From: Petaurus breviceps papuanus
Taxonomy: Eukaryota > Chordata > Mammalia > Diprotodontia > Petauridae
Assembly (NCBI GenBank): GCA_028583685.1
Contig: JAMXIF010001253.1
Span: 68,727,754-68,791,753, forward strand
DNA: 64,000 nucleotides
Reading direction: 5' to 3'
Position numbers and translations under genes: made by a program. Below, piece by piece: positions 1 through 10,619 of this stretch (its first letter is position 1; each line of letters opens with the position of its first letter). The notes below the pieces were generated by a model that saw only the letters and a list, made by a program, of their open reading frames with translations, was not told where the DNA came from and ran no database searches.

Positions 1-480
1 TACACAGGGATATGCTGATCAGTGTAATTACTATTTACAATAGAGTTTAAATATTTGTACTTGTAAATGGCATCAATAATAATGGATTTAATGAAAAATC
101 TTAAATAGATGAATTCAGTGTGCCTCATCACACACACAAAAAAAGCCCTCAACAAAAACCTTCATTTTCTTTCTGCTGAATCAAGGGCAAGACACACATT
201 ATTATTAAACTGCTAGCCTGAATGAATTCTTTTATGATTTTGTCCAATATTCACTTTGTTTTCCATATTAGATGTCTAGCTAAAAGGAAGTGTTCAGCAA
301 AGAAATCCTGACAGTATTAATTAATGCATTTTTAAGTGACAGAAACTTAACATGCTGACATTTTTCCCCAGCTAAAAATGATCCTAAAGAAATAAATTAT
401 GAATCTAAGGTGTTTTGATGCTGCCCTCCAAATCCGTGAATATCCCGTAGTTCTGGTATTCAATTCAACCCAACATGAGG

Positions 481-630
481 TAGTAAAAAGAGACATAGAT
501 GTGGAGTCAGAAGGACTGGGCTTGAAGCCAATATTCTGTCACTCCCTAATTGTGTGACCTTACTCAAGTCAATTCATCTCTCTAGGCCCAAGCTTCCTCA
601 TCTGTAAAATGAAGAGGTTGGGGAAAATGA
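481..630 (+). mobile_element. MIR core-SINE
   Basis: Diagnostic order: 'gtggagtcagaaggactggg', then 'tgtgtgacctta..caagtca', then 'cctcatctgtaaaatgaa'. Diverged, no clear target duplication. Confidence 0.7.
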
Positions 631-679
631 TTTTAAAAGAATTTTCCATCTTTAATTTTTGTGACTTTTTGAACAATTA

Positions 680-790
680 AAATAAGCAAATATTAAGGCC
701 TACTATATGGTAGGCTTTGGGGATACAAAGATAAAATTAGACATAGTCCCTATCTTCAATGAATATTTAGTTTTAGGGAGTGTACTGGTG
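680..790 (-). mobile_element. L2 3'-end fragment
   Basis: Antisense L2 tail motifs: 'aggcctactatatggtaggc', 'ggggatacaaagata', 'catagtccctatcttcaatg'. These are diverged forms of the common cacttagtaggcgctgg-type L2 end. Confidence 0.55.
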
Positions 791-799
791 CCACCTTGT

Positions 800-1500
800 A
801 TTAGCTCCTAAGAACTGATTATTAAATTTTCACTGTGAACAGACACCTTGGCAATTGGTAAATGCTACAAATTAGAACTTGGCTTTATTGTTTTGTTGAT
901 TGTCTAGACTTAAAAAGATGATGGAGAAACTGTTAATGTAGATTAAACTATAAATATAGAGTATGTCATGCCTAGAATTCTGGAGAGCTGATTGCTAAAC
1001 ATTTACCCATACATTCTATGACATAAGACCTATTCCTAGAAAATGAAAATAAAAACTAAGTAAATAGGTGAGGTCTTTATAGAATGGCATGAGGGATATG
1101 AGGAAAAGAGCTTATTTCTAGCTAAGACGATCACAAAAGGTATTATACCTGAGCTGGGTCTTGACATAAGGAAAGGATCTCAGCACATGGAGAAGTAATT
1201 GGAGGGTGGGTCTTAGTGGTTGAATTTCATTACAAATATGGGGGACATTATAGTAGAAGACATGGTGACAGAATCACAGGGGAAAAAGTCAGAAAAGAGA
1301 CAGTCCAATTTGACTAAAATATAAAGTATGAGTTTATATATGGGAACAAACTACCTCTTTCTTCAAATGAGCTCTGAAATCCAATAAAGTGAATACCTAA
1401 AAACATATGGCATATGTTCAATGGCTATTATGAACCTATTCTCTGTAATGAGCTAAAATTGCCCTTCTATCATCATCTCAAGGGTCTCTGTTAGTTCTGA
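800..1500. other. No recognisable feature
   Basis: AT-rich unique-looking sequence without a credible open reading frame or a repeat I can name. Confidence 0.4.
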
Positions 1501-1697
1501 ATATTAATCCATTTAAAATCAGGAGTTTTTGTGGTTTTCCTTGTGGGGCTTCATTTATTCATTCACTTATTTGACAAGTGTTTGTTGAAGGATAGGGCAC
1601 TGTGCCGTGCTGCTTTTCTGTCTTTCAAAAGTAGTAGTTTACAGAAAGATCATATGGAGGAGTTGAAAGGAGAGAATGAGAAGACAGAAGATATGTG

Positions 1698-1835
1698 TTT
1701 TGTCACATGCTGCCACTAAGTTGATTAGCGATCTTGGGCAAATCTTTCCTTCGAGCTTTTTTCCTCAAGTGTAAAATAACAGTGCTAGACTTTAAAAAAA
1801 ATCTTTTTGGTCATTTCTAGCTCTAAAATTTTATG
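1698..1835 (+). mobile_element. MIR fragment
   Basis: Contains 'tgctgccactaagttg..gatcttgggcaaatc', 'cctcaagtgtaaaataa' and 'tcatttctagctctaaaatt', a degraded MIR middle and end. Confidence 0.5.
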
Positions 1836-1879
1836 TGTACCAACTTCCATTAATGGTCCCCAGTTACCCATGAAATACT

Positions 1880-2450
1880 GATACCAGCTTTGACTCTTCC
1901 CTCATCCTCCACATCCAATCCCTTGTCACTTCTGCAACTCTCACACCCCTTTCTTCCTTCCCATTCCTATTTCTACTCCCTTAATTTATGCTGTATTACC
2001 TACTAAATGGAATTTGGTGATTGCTTACTAACCAGTTTCCCTGTTTCCAATCTTAACTCCAATTTACTTCCAGATTAATCTTCTTTATCTAATCATGGCG
2101 TCCACTAGACACTTCCCCACTCCCCTAAACAAACCCAGTACTGAAATCCAAACTTTTCTGTCCGACATTCAGTGCCCTTCACAATATATCTTAAACTTAT
2201 CTTTCCAGTCTTATTTCCTACTACTCTCTCCTTCTTATACTCTAAACTCCAGCAAAACTGCACTCACTCTTTCATAAACAAATCTCACGCTGTATCACTT
2301 CTTTGCCTTTACTTATTTAGACCCTTTATCTAGAATGTACTCCTTACATGCCCACTGCTCCCTCCTGAAATACTACTCGTCTTTCAAGACCTAGCTCAAA
2401 TGTTACTTCTTCCCTGTGGGTCTTTTTGACCTCTCCACTCAAAAGGGATT
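1880..2450 (+). mobile_element. L2 LINE 3' region, sense
   Basis: C/T-rich strand typical of marsupial L2 sense DNA, ending with 'tagaatgtactcc', 'cgtctttcaagacctagctcaaatgttacttcttccctgtg'-type motifs of the L2 3' UTR. The frame is broken and old. Confidence 0.6.
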
Positions 2451-2454
2451 GCTT

Positions 2455-2580
2455 CCTAATTCAGCAAATATGCATTAAATATCTACTTATGAGGTACAGT
2501 ATAAGGCTCAGCACTAGAGCTGGGGATGTAGAGGATATAGAAACAAAAGGGCCCTAGCTCTTAAGGAGATTACTTTCTAC
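2455..2580 (-). mobile_element. L2 3'-end fragment
   Basis: 'agcactagagctggggatg' and 'gggccctagctcttaagga' are diverged antisense L2 tail motifs. Confidence 0.5.
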
Positions 2581-2679
2581 TAGCGTGTAATTCTATTATA
2601 TATTCTAACTGATGGCACTTAGTCATCTTCTAAAAGCTACCATTAGATGTGTTGTAAGGTGAGTACATTTGGACATCAA

Positions 2680-2960
2680 CTACCATTTATTAAGCACCTA
2701 TATTATATTATTATAAATTAATAATACATAATTAATAATTATATTCTATATTCTAGTATATTATGCTATATTATGTAAACACCTAAATTATGTGCCAGGC
2801 ACTGTGCTAATAAACACTGGGGATTCAAAGAAAGGCAGAAAAAGTCCCTACTCTCAAGGAGCTCACAATCTAATGGGGGAAATATGCAAGAAACTACCTG
2901 CAAACAAAATATGAACATGATGAACTGGGGGTAGCTTTGGAGAGAAGGCACTAAAATGAA
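2680..2960 (-). mobile_element. L2 3'-end fragment split by an AT-rich tract
   Basis: Motifs 'tatgtgccaggcactgtgct', 'cactggggattcaaagaaag' and 'ctcaaggagctcacaatcta' mark the antisense L2 end. A TA-rich simple tract at about 2698-2775 interrupts the 5' part. Confidence 0.65.
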
Positions 2961-3204
2961 GGATATGATTTACATTAGCAAGAAAGGCCTATGTCAATTG
3001 ATATTATAACCAAGGAGGACAGCCATATAGTCAAGTCTGGAAGCATGCAGGGGTGCTCACATGAATTGCTGGATAGTTCAATCATGAAAGTATGTATTCA
3101 CTAGCACAAGTTTAAAACCTAGGTCCCTAAGATTATGGCTGAGATTTCCATAACCAAGTTACATCATATCACTCAACTTTAATACACATTATGTGTGTCT
3201 TGAA

Positions 3205-3415
3205 CATTCGGTATTTTCTAGACCAAAGGTTGTCATAGTATAGTCCAGGAACCTCCTGGTCAAAATTATTTTCTTAATACTACTATGACATTTTAATTTC
3301 TGATCTGGTAGATATTGCTGGATATATCCCACATTAAAAATGCTCTTAAGAGGGTCCTTTATTTTTGAGACTGTAAAGGGGTCCTCAGACAAAAAAAGCT
3401 TGAGAACAGTTGCTC
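3205..3415 (-). mobile_element. hAT-like non-autonomous DNA transposon
   Basis: Read on the minus strand it begins 'agcaactgttctcaagcttt', then 'gaggacccctttacagtctc', and ends near 'tgacaacctttggtc'. These resemble old mammalian hAT MITE ends (cagtggttctcaaact-type). Short imperfect terminal repeats; family name not certain. Confidence 0.45.
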
Positions 3416-3420
3416 TATAT

Positions 3421-3535
3421 AATGCAGACAGGAAGTCAGCATTGGAGTCAGGAAAAACTGTGGCCAAGGCTTGCCTCTGACATATTAGTTGTGCTACCAT
3501 GAGCAAGTAACCTAACTTTTCAGTCCTCTAGGCCA
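3421..3535 (+). mobile_element. MIR fragment
   Basis: 'cattggagtcaggaaaaactg', 'gtgctaccatgagcaagtaa' and 'taacttttcagtcctctagg' follow MIR order. Confidence 0.5.
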
Positions 3536-3539
3536 GAAA

Positions 3540-4550
3540 TATTTATCAAAATAAAAAATATATAGATATAATAGAACATAGAAAATGTTAATATGTGGTT
3601 TTCTAAGCCAATACACAGTCTGCAGAAATCCTTATGTACTGTTTGGTGGCCCTCTGTTTCTATTTGAATTTGATACCACTGCTCTAGACAACCCTCTACA
3701 ATACTAAGGCTGTAAATTACTCATCAATTTTCCAGACTTCTCTCTCCCCACCCAAAAACCAAAAAAAAAAAACATAAATTCAAGAACAATGCAAGACAGT
3801 CCAGGAATTTGTGGCTATGGGCAGGACTAGAGAGCAGGTGGCTTGTGATGTTTTTTGTATATGTTTGGAAATGAGGTACTTTAGCACTCAAAATGTTCTA
3901 GCAACTAATTTATGCTCAAGTGTGACAATTGCTGGGGTGGGTTTTTTTGTTTTTTGGGGTTTTGGTTTTTTACACATTTTGTCCTGGTTATAAGCTCCTT
4001 AGGGAAGAAAATAAACCACACTAACCAGAAATATGCTGCAGCTCTTTCAAATATCTAAGGATACAAAAGGAAGATGGATTGCATTTTTGCTCAGTTATTT
4101 CACTTCCAGTTTTGTAGTCTGCTCCTCCAATATCAACTCAAGGTTGAAATTATGAAGTGTTCTTTACATGGCCCATTAAACAGTCTGCTCACTTAACTGA
4201 TATATTAAGTTGTCTTTTAAATAAACTCTAGAGTACACATGAATGCTTTTACAACATCTAGCAAACCAAGAAGTTTGTTATTTAGAAAATTTTTAAAAAA
4301 ATCCACCCAAACTGAAATGATTGTCAAATATTGATCTTGTTTTGAATTTGGTGGTTGCAATAAAAAACCAACTTCAATATCAAAAAGAGAACCATTCTAT
4401 GTTGCAGTATAATGACAAAAGGCCTAATCTTTTTTGGATATAAACCATATCAAAATTGACTAGGAATGCTAAGTGATGGGGGAATAAATAAAAGGCCACA
4501 GCAACAATAGTGTTGTATTCAGCATTTTTCTTGACATAAAATGAAGGGTA
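3540..4550. other. No recognisable gene
   Basis: AT-rich DNA with A/T and G/T homopolymer runs (about 3758-3773 and 3935-3975). No conserved open frame or clear repeat family. Confidence 0.4.
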
Positions 4551-4555
4551 CAAGA

Positions 4556-4790
4556 GAGATAGTGTGGCCTGGTGAATGGATGACGATCTTAAATTCAGGA
4601 AGACCTGAATTCAAATCTAGTCTCTCCAGCATCCTGGGTCCAACACTGGCCAGATTGTCTAAACTTTGTGTGCCCCAGGCAACTCTCTAAAACTGTAAGT
4701 TGCAGAACACCTGCCTATTTGTACAGGTAGAGTAAACTTCCTCACCCCGGGTTCCCTACACTCATAAAATCACAGGTCCTGATCATCCTT
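4556..4790 (+). mobile_element. THER-type core-SINE
   Basis: Full order visible: 'tcaggaagacctgaattcaa', then 'gccccaggcaactctctaa', 'actgtaagttgcagaacacc', and the tail 'ataaaatcacaggtcctgat'. The last two blocks separate this marsupial family from plain MIR. Confidence 0.65.
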
Positions 4791-5124
4791 TCACCCCAAA
4801 ACAAAAACAGAGATAGGGGCCACAGGGTTTCCATAATGGAATAATTCATTCCTGACACTGGTGATAAACTCAATTACATTTTAGCTATTATTTATTAGGT
4901 GCCTACTATGTACAAAACCTAATATGTCACAGCATCAAACTGTTAAGTGCCATTATACTGAATCTCTAGCCAAACAAAATATTTTATACTGCAAAAGGGA
5001 AAGGTAAAAGTAAAAATAAAATATTTAAGAAGACATAAAAGAAGTGGAAGAAAATAAAACAAATGAACTTTCAATCATGTTTTGTTTTCTACCCTGTTAC
5101 AGTTCCATCTTCTGTCACAGGAGT

Positions 5125-5345
5125 TTCTTAACCTCAGATCCATAGCTCTCCAAAGGATCAGGGAATAGATTCCAAAAGGGATTTGGAAGAGGAAAAAGAT
5201 TACATCTTTATTTTCACTAACCTCTAATTTTAAATTCAGCATTTCCTTCAATTGTGACTTTTTTAGGAAAAACATTCTTCTTAAAATGAGTCCATAAGCT
5301 CCACCAGACTGCCCAAGCCATCCTTGACATAAACAAAAAGGATCA
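5125..5345 (-). mobile_element. hAT-like element, family A copy 1
   Basis: Contains 'ggagtttcttaacctcagat', 'ttttcactaacctctaattt', 'attcagcatttccttcaat' and 'ccataagctccaccagactg'. The same blocks recur near 32.4, 52.3 and 53.9 kb. This is an old paralogous MITE-like family, called hAT-like by its tggttaagaacccc-type ends (recollection). Confidence 0.5.
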
Positions 5346-5364
5346 TAGATCTTGAGCCAGGGGG

Positions 5365-5500
5365 ACTTCAGAGGATATTTAGTCCAATCCCCAAAAGATA
5401 AAGGAGCTGAGGCCAAGGGGTTTAATAAATAATTTGCCCAAGGTCACACAACTAGTAATTGTAAGATGTAGGATTTGAACCCAAGTCCTCTGTTTCACTG
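5365..5500 (-). mobile_element. MIR-type SINE fragment
   Basis: 'ttgcccaaggtcacacaact' and 'aggatttgaacccaagtcct' are the antisense core of MIR-class SINEs. Confidence 0.65.
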
Positions 5501-5593
5501 AAACCTTGCAGTAGCCTCTCAAAACCATAACACTACTGAAATGATGGTAAGCTTAAAGCAGATATACTTTTCAGGGTCTGCAAAAGTAGAGAG

Positions 5594-5705
5594 GTGAATC
5601 TGGCCTCAGAACTTAACACAAAAAAAAACTAGCCATGTGACCTTGGGCTAGTCACTTAACCCCAATTGCCCTACATTGCCCCCTCCAAAAAAAAGCAAAA
5701 AAAAA
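5594..5705 (+). mobile_element. WSINE1-like SINE, 5'-truncated, with target duplication
   Basis: Body 'gtcacttaaccccaattgcc' followed by a C/A-rich linker and poly(A) is typical of WSINE1 of Australian marsupials. It is flanked by the 12-bp direct repeat aaaagtagagag at 5582-5593 and 5706-5717, so this is a retroposition of a truncated copy. Confidence 0.65.
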
Positions 5706-5717
5706 AAAAGTAGAGAG

Positions 5718-6700
5718 TTGTCTTGAGTACAAAGCAAGGATATTGGGAAAGGGAAGCCCTAGATGGTGAGTCTATTGCAAAATTTTGCCTAGGGGCTCAG
5801 AATCTCAAGTCATACCACTAAGTACAAACTTTTATAGTTGTAATATATGTCAGTTCAAGCAAGTGCTGCTTTCTACCTTCATACCTGAATATCCTATGAA
5901 TATTTCCTAATATGACGATACAATCATCTGGCTGAAGTTTTGTTTGTTAACATAAATCACTTCCAAATGTATTTACCTTAGAACAGATGAAAAAGAAACT
6001 GACTGAGTAGGATGGTCTAGTTTGGCTGACATTGTCCTCTGATTTTGGATATCACAGAATATATTTAATGAGGTACTTTTTATAGTTTAGATTTTACTTT
6101 TGATCATACTGTACATTAAAGTCACAATCTAATGTTTACATCACATCACAGGATGCTATTGTTGACACTCTAGGGGGAGAACCTATTTTGACAGGATAAG
6201 AACTCATTCAAATTTGGCTGAATTAGATTTTCTAACCAAACTCACACTTTTCAAGATTTTGAGTTAATTTTTGGCAGCATATAGCTTCCTGTATCTAAGA
6301 GAAATTACTTTTAAAATTAGACCATAAAAAGATAAAGTTTTGGACATCAATTAGCTTGCAACCCATCTAAATATTGTTTTGTGTGTGTAAAGGAATTAGA
6401 CATATGGATTAAATCTCCATTAAAACAGAGCAGGGCTTTTAAAATGAATGGGGTAAAAAGAGAGTTTTGGAAAATTCACTTAGCTGTTCTCACACCTTCA
6501 AACTTCTAAAAAGCAGATTAAACTGATTATAGACACCAAAAGCTAAAGGGGACACTCTTTGCTAGAGAATTTGTTGATGGAGTTGGTTCAGTTATAAGGG
6601 ACAGCTAATTAAGAGAAGACAGATGACAGAACACCTGCCATCCACCCATCTTAGAAAAAACTCATTTATAGCGTGGGCCTATAGTAGACCTAAAAACATC
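5718..6700. other. No recognisable gene
   Basis: AT-rich, repeat-poor by eye, no exon-like open frame. Could contain diverged non-coding repeats I cannot name. Confidence 0.35.
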
Positions 6701-6703
6701 ATT

Positions 6704-6742
6704 CATGTACATGTATGCGCACACGCGTGTGCATGTGTGTGT
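6704..6742. repeat. Alternating purine-pyrimidine tract with a perfect palindrome
   Basis: Thirty-nine bases alternate pyrimidine and purine without a break. At the centre is the 14-bp perfect palindrome gcacacgcgtgtgc (6719-6732). Such tracts are prone to Z-DNA and cruciform formation. It abuts the 5' edge of an RTE fragment. Confidence 0.7.
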
Positions 6743-7124
6743 TGGGTTGAATGAATAGGCCAGCAACCCTGAGCCTGAGGGTCTTCCCCTCCCAGCTTCA
6801 ATTTTTTTTAATAAAAGGGGCCATCCCTTGACCCACTTCTTAAAGAGGGCTATTCACTGAGTGGGCATTATCTCACTCAAAGTGAGAACCTGAAAAGGCC
6901 TTAGCCTAAAAGGGCCAGGGTCTCCCATTGCATCCTGAGCCAACTCCAGTTGTCCTGATGGATATGTGACCACTGGACCCAGACGGTTCTGGAGGAAAAA
7001 GTAAGGCTGGTGACCTTGCACACAGCTCTTCCTCACTCAAATCAAAGTTAACTGCAAGTCATGTCATCATTTCCCTGATGTCATGGTCCTTTTTGAAAAT
7101 GAAGGATAAACATAAGAACAACAG
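6740..7124 (+). mobile_element. RTE-type LINE 3' end
   Basis: 'ccactggacccagacggttctgg', 'gtgaccttgcacacagctct', 'aactgcaagtcatgtcatca', and the end 'atgtcatggtcctttttgaaaatgaagga' are characteristic of marsupial RTE/MAR4-type tails. It ends in an AAC-rich tail. Confidence 0.6.
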
Positions 7125-8300
7125 GTAGTAAATATCAGAGGCAGGACCTAGCTGTCTTTCTATTGTACTGTGCTGCAATGCCATATCAGATGGTTCTTCT
7201 CTAACTAGAAAAACACACTTAAATCTGAGGATCCTATCAACCTCTATAGATGCCTCCTGAGGTACCTGCCGATGTTGTTCAACACTGGCTTTAGAAAGTA
7301 CTGATTCATTGTTCTGCCCTGTACAGGGACCACATTACCCAAAGTGGACACTGAGACTTTTGCAAATGATACCAATCATCTATCCCAACTATCATACTGC
7401 TGTGGAAGCAATAAAAGGAAGAGCAATGGATAACTAGCCATTAACAAGTACTGCAATCAAAAGTGCTCATCAGAAACAACTACTGATAGGTCCTGTCCCA
7501 GGATGGGATCTGGCCCCGAAAGTCAGGTTTCCCAGGGAATGTACAGTGAGGAATGGAATGTATGTAGTCATTACCAGCAGGATAAAGGCATCAGGCTTGA
7601 CAGTTACAAAAGCCTGAAAGACAGCTGTACAGAAAATGTCAAATGGACCAATACATATGTGGCCAATAAGGACAACTCAATAAGCAACAGCTATGTCTGA
7701 AAAGGGCTTGGACAAATCCACTCCAGATGTGAAGTCATGGATCAACAGCTGGAAGATAGATATGCAGACTAGAAATCAAAGAGAGGGTTTACTGAGTTCA
7801 GAAGTTTCAAGCACTCTACATGTATCTTCCACTTTTCTAGTTGCCCAAGGTTTGCTTCTGGCAGCGATGGTGGACATTGCAGAGCATTCCCTAGAACCTC
7901 CCTGAAACACAGTATAAAGGAAGGCCCCTTTTCTAATAAACCAAGGCACTACTGAATTACTTAATCCAAAGATAATGTTTACACACTCCCAGTCTCTACA
8001 CATAGAAGAATGGGTTTCAGTATTGAGGTTCTCTTAACCATGCATAGAATTCTTAGCTATTAGGCTAATAATAATCCCTCCAAAGGTATCTGTCAAATGG
8101 TCATATGTCCCTCAAAAAAAAGGGCCTATGAAAAAAGCCTATTAACTGTCTGTTCCACAACCACAAACTATTCCTCCCCAATAAGATTAGTATGATTTCA
8201 AGTATGGTGAAATTATGAAATCAACTCAGTACAGATGATCCCACTCTCCCTACCAAAAAAAAAATTTTTTTTCAGAGATTCCTGGAAAGGTCCTGCTGTC
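7125..8300. other. No recognised feature; small overlapping ORFs
   Basis: Two overlapping plus-strand frames (65 and 70 codons, 7503-7700 and 7693-7905) have no motif I recognise and no intron signals. Most likely chance or a decayed retrocopy. Confidence 0.3.
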
Positions 8301-8316
8301 TACAAAACAGAGCTCT

Positions 8317-8638
8317 GCTGGGTGTGGTGGTATATGCCTATAATCCTTGCTAAAGAAGAGAGGTTGAGCCTTATGGATTCCCTGAGTTCAGGAGTTCTGA
8401 GCTGCAATAGGGTCAAAGCCTGAGAGTAAGTACTAAAATCTAGCACAAATATGGTGTTCCCCTGGGAGAAGAGGGCTACCAGGCTGCCCAAGGAGGGGTG
8501 AACCAATCAAGATCAGAAAAATCAGAGCAGGTTAACACTTCTGTGTTGATCACTATTGTGACTGAATTCATTTACAGCCAATAACACTTCCAGGCTACTG
8601 TATTTCCAGGCTGGGTGAGATAGAGAGACCCAGTGTCC
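8317..8638 (+). pseudogene. 7SL (signal recognition particle) RNA retropseudogene
   Basis: Near full-length similarity to 7SL RNA from 'gctgggtgtggtggtatatg' (true RNA: gccgggcgcggtggcgcgtg), through 'gggctaccaggctgcccaag' and 'gaggggtgaaccaatcaaga', to 'agagacccagtgtc'. CpG positions have decayed. It ends in an A/AAAC-rich tail (8639-8672) and is flanked by agagctc at 8309-8315 and 8679-8685. Length is about 322 bp versus about 300 for the RNA, with a small duplication ('ttccaggct') near the 3' end. This is an L1-mobilised retrocopy, not a working SRP gene. Mammalian 7SL genes are known to spawn such copies. Confidence 0.85.
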
Positions 8639-8826
8639 AAAAAACAAACAAACAAAAAACAAAAAACAAATTAAAAATAGAGCTCCATAAATGATCCCTG
8701 ATACTGGGGGTGGGGAGAGAAATATTATTTTACTTCACAATTAGCAAAAAGGCACAACATTGAAGCATCCCTGCTAGAACTTAAACATATACTTAGATTC
8801 ACCTATCACTAAGGTATAAATGACCC

Positions 8827-9085
8827 TTAGCAACTAGGTAGTACAGAGGACAGACTGACAGGTCAGGAGTCAGGAACATTCATTTCCCTAAATTCAAATC
8901 TGGCCTTTAACTCTTACTAACTGTGTGATCATGGTAAAGTCATTTAACCCTGTTGCCTCAGCTCCTCATCTGTAAAATGAGCTGAAGAAGAAAATGACAA
9001 ACCACTCCAGTATCTTTGCCAAGAAAACCCCAAATGGGGTCACAAAAAGGCAAAATGTGATTGGAATGAGTGAACAACAACAATA
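8827..9085 (+). mobile_element. MAR1-type SINE (tRNA head, RTE tail), complete with target duplication
   Basis: Head 'gtgtgatcatggtaaagtca', body 'cctcatctgtaaaatgagct' and 'accactccagtatctttgcc', tail 'aaaccccaaatggggtcac' ending in ACA repeats. The RTE/Bov-B-like tail implies mobilisation by RTE. Perfect 11-bp duplication ataaatgaccc at 8816-8826 and 9086-9096. Confidence 0.85.
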
Positions 9086-9096
9086 ATAAATGACCC

Positions 9097-9675
9097 CTAC
9101 CATGATTTCTCCTGAAAGCAGATTTTGATAAGTACAACAGAGAAGACATTAGATGCCCTGAAATGTTGGGTGGGTGAGCAGGGCACAAGAGAATGCCTAA
9201 AGAACAGAGGATGAGGATACAAACATGTAGCCTAGGCCTTGTGCTAACAGGGACTTTCTCATGAAGAACAACTCAAAGACAGAGATATGGGCTACATTTA
9301 GCCCATGAGATTATCCCTCTTCAAGATAATGAGAGTGATGGTCATTAGACACTGACTTTGGAACCTATCATGTGCCTGAAAGTTCCCCAATGTTTTTGGC
9401 TCTTTAATGACTGCCTGTTGACCCCTTTGCTCTGCCTCAAATTAAAGCACCAAAGATTCCATCATCAGAATATCCATCTCTGTAACACAGAAGATATGGA
9501 AATTAGAAGAAAAATTCCACTAAGAACTTTTCAACTAAGTCATTTAAATAAAACAGTACAGAAAATCTAACAAGGTAATTGGCATGAGAAATATCTTATC
9601 ATACATTGACACAAATGCCAAAAAAAGTTTAAAAACAAACATAATCAGACCCAATGGGAATCAAGTGAAGAGTGA
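9097..9675. other. No recognisable feature
   Basis: Unique-looking AT-rich sequence with a 70-codon chance frame (9358-9570). Confidence 0.35.
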
Positions 9676-9679
9676 ATAC

Positions 9680-9885
9680 AGTACAGTATAGTGAGAACAC
9701 TGGCCTTGAGTCCAGCAAAAAATCCATCCTGAGATGCTCCCTAATGGTGGCAGTACTTAGAACCCTCAGGCAATTCAGTCACTAACTTCTCTGGGCCTCA
9801 GTTTCTTCCTGTGTAAAATCAGAGGATTGGACTAGATAATCTCTCAAGTCTCTTCTAGCTTTAGAGATATGATGCTATGAAATGG
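9680..9885 (+). mobile_element. MIR core-SINE
   Basis: 'gtgagaacactggccttgag', 'ctgggcctcagtttcttcc', 'gattggactagataatctct' and 'tagctttagagatatgatgc' in MIR order. Confidence 0.65.
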
Positions 9886-10204
9886 AAATATTTTTGGACT
9901 GACTCCACAAGATTATCATGAGGCCAGAATGAGATAAACATGCTACAAAGCTTAAAGAGATATATAAATTCCAATTTTTATTTTGTTGGATTTTAATAAA
10001 TTAAAAATAAATAAATATTATTGTTAATTAATAAATTAATATAATTAATAAATATGGATTTATTCATATTCATTTTTATTCCAAACATTCACCAATTTTT
10101 AACAGAATCTTCCTAACATTTCTTCAGTGAAATGGGTATCTTTGAGCATCATTAACAATTGTTCTTTGAATAGGAAAGACACTTAATCTTTGTTGAAATG
10201 AATT

Positions 10205-10480
10205 GGAACACGATGAGGTACATAGATGGTGCTTTGGGCATGGAGTCATAAAGACCTGAGTCCAACTGCAGTCTTGGACACTTACTAGCTGTATGACCCT
10301 GGGCAAGTTACTTAACTGCTGTCTGCCTCAGTTGCCCTAAATGGGGGGGTAAAAATAAACATTATTATAAATGGGGATAATAATAGCACCTACTTCCCAG
10401 GGTTGATTTGCAGATTAAATGAGATATTTGTTAAGAACTTAGCCCAGTGCCTGGCATATAGTAGGTACTTAAATTCTTGT
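10205..10480 (+). mobile_element. MIR core-SINE, near full length
   Basis: Head 'ggagtcataaagacctgagt', core 'ctgtatgaccctgggcaag', and L2-type tail 'aatggggataataatagcac', 'agcccagtgcctggcatata', 'gtaggtacttaaa'. Confidence 0.7.
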
Positions 10481-10619
10481 TTGCTTTCTTCCACATTGGT
10501 CCTTTTTCTTTGCTATCAAGATATGTTTGAAAGAGTCCGTTTTTGTCTCCTAAGTGCCCTCAACCTGAATAAAAGCTTAGGGATTTTGATGTATTTCAGT
10601 AGTATTACTTGTTAATCTC

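Noticed and set aside
7503-7905. Two overlapping plus-strand frames of 65 and 70 codons
   Set aside because: No conserved motif, no splice signals, and length is within chance expectation.
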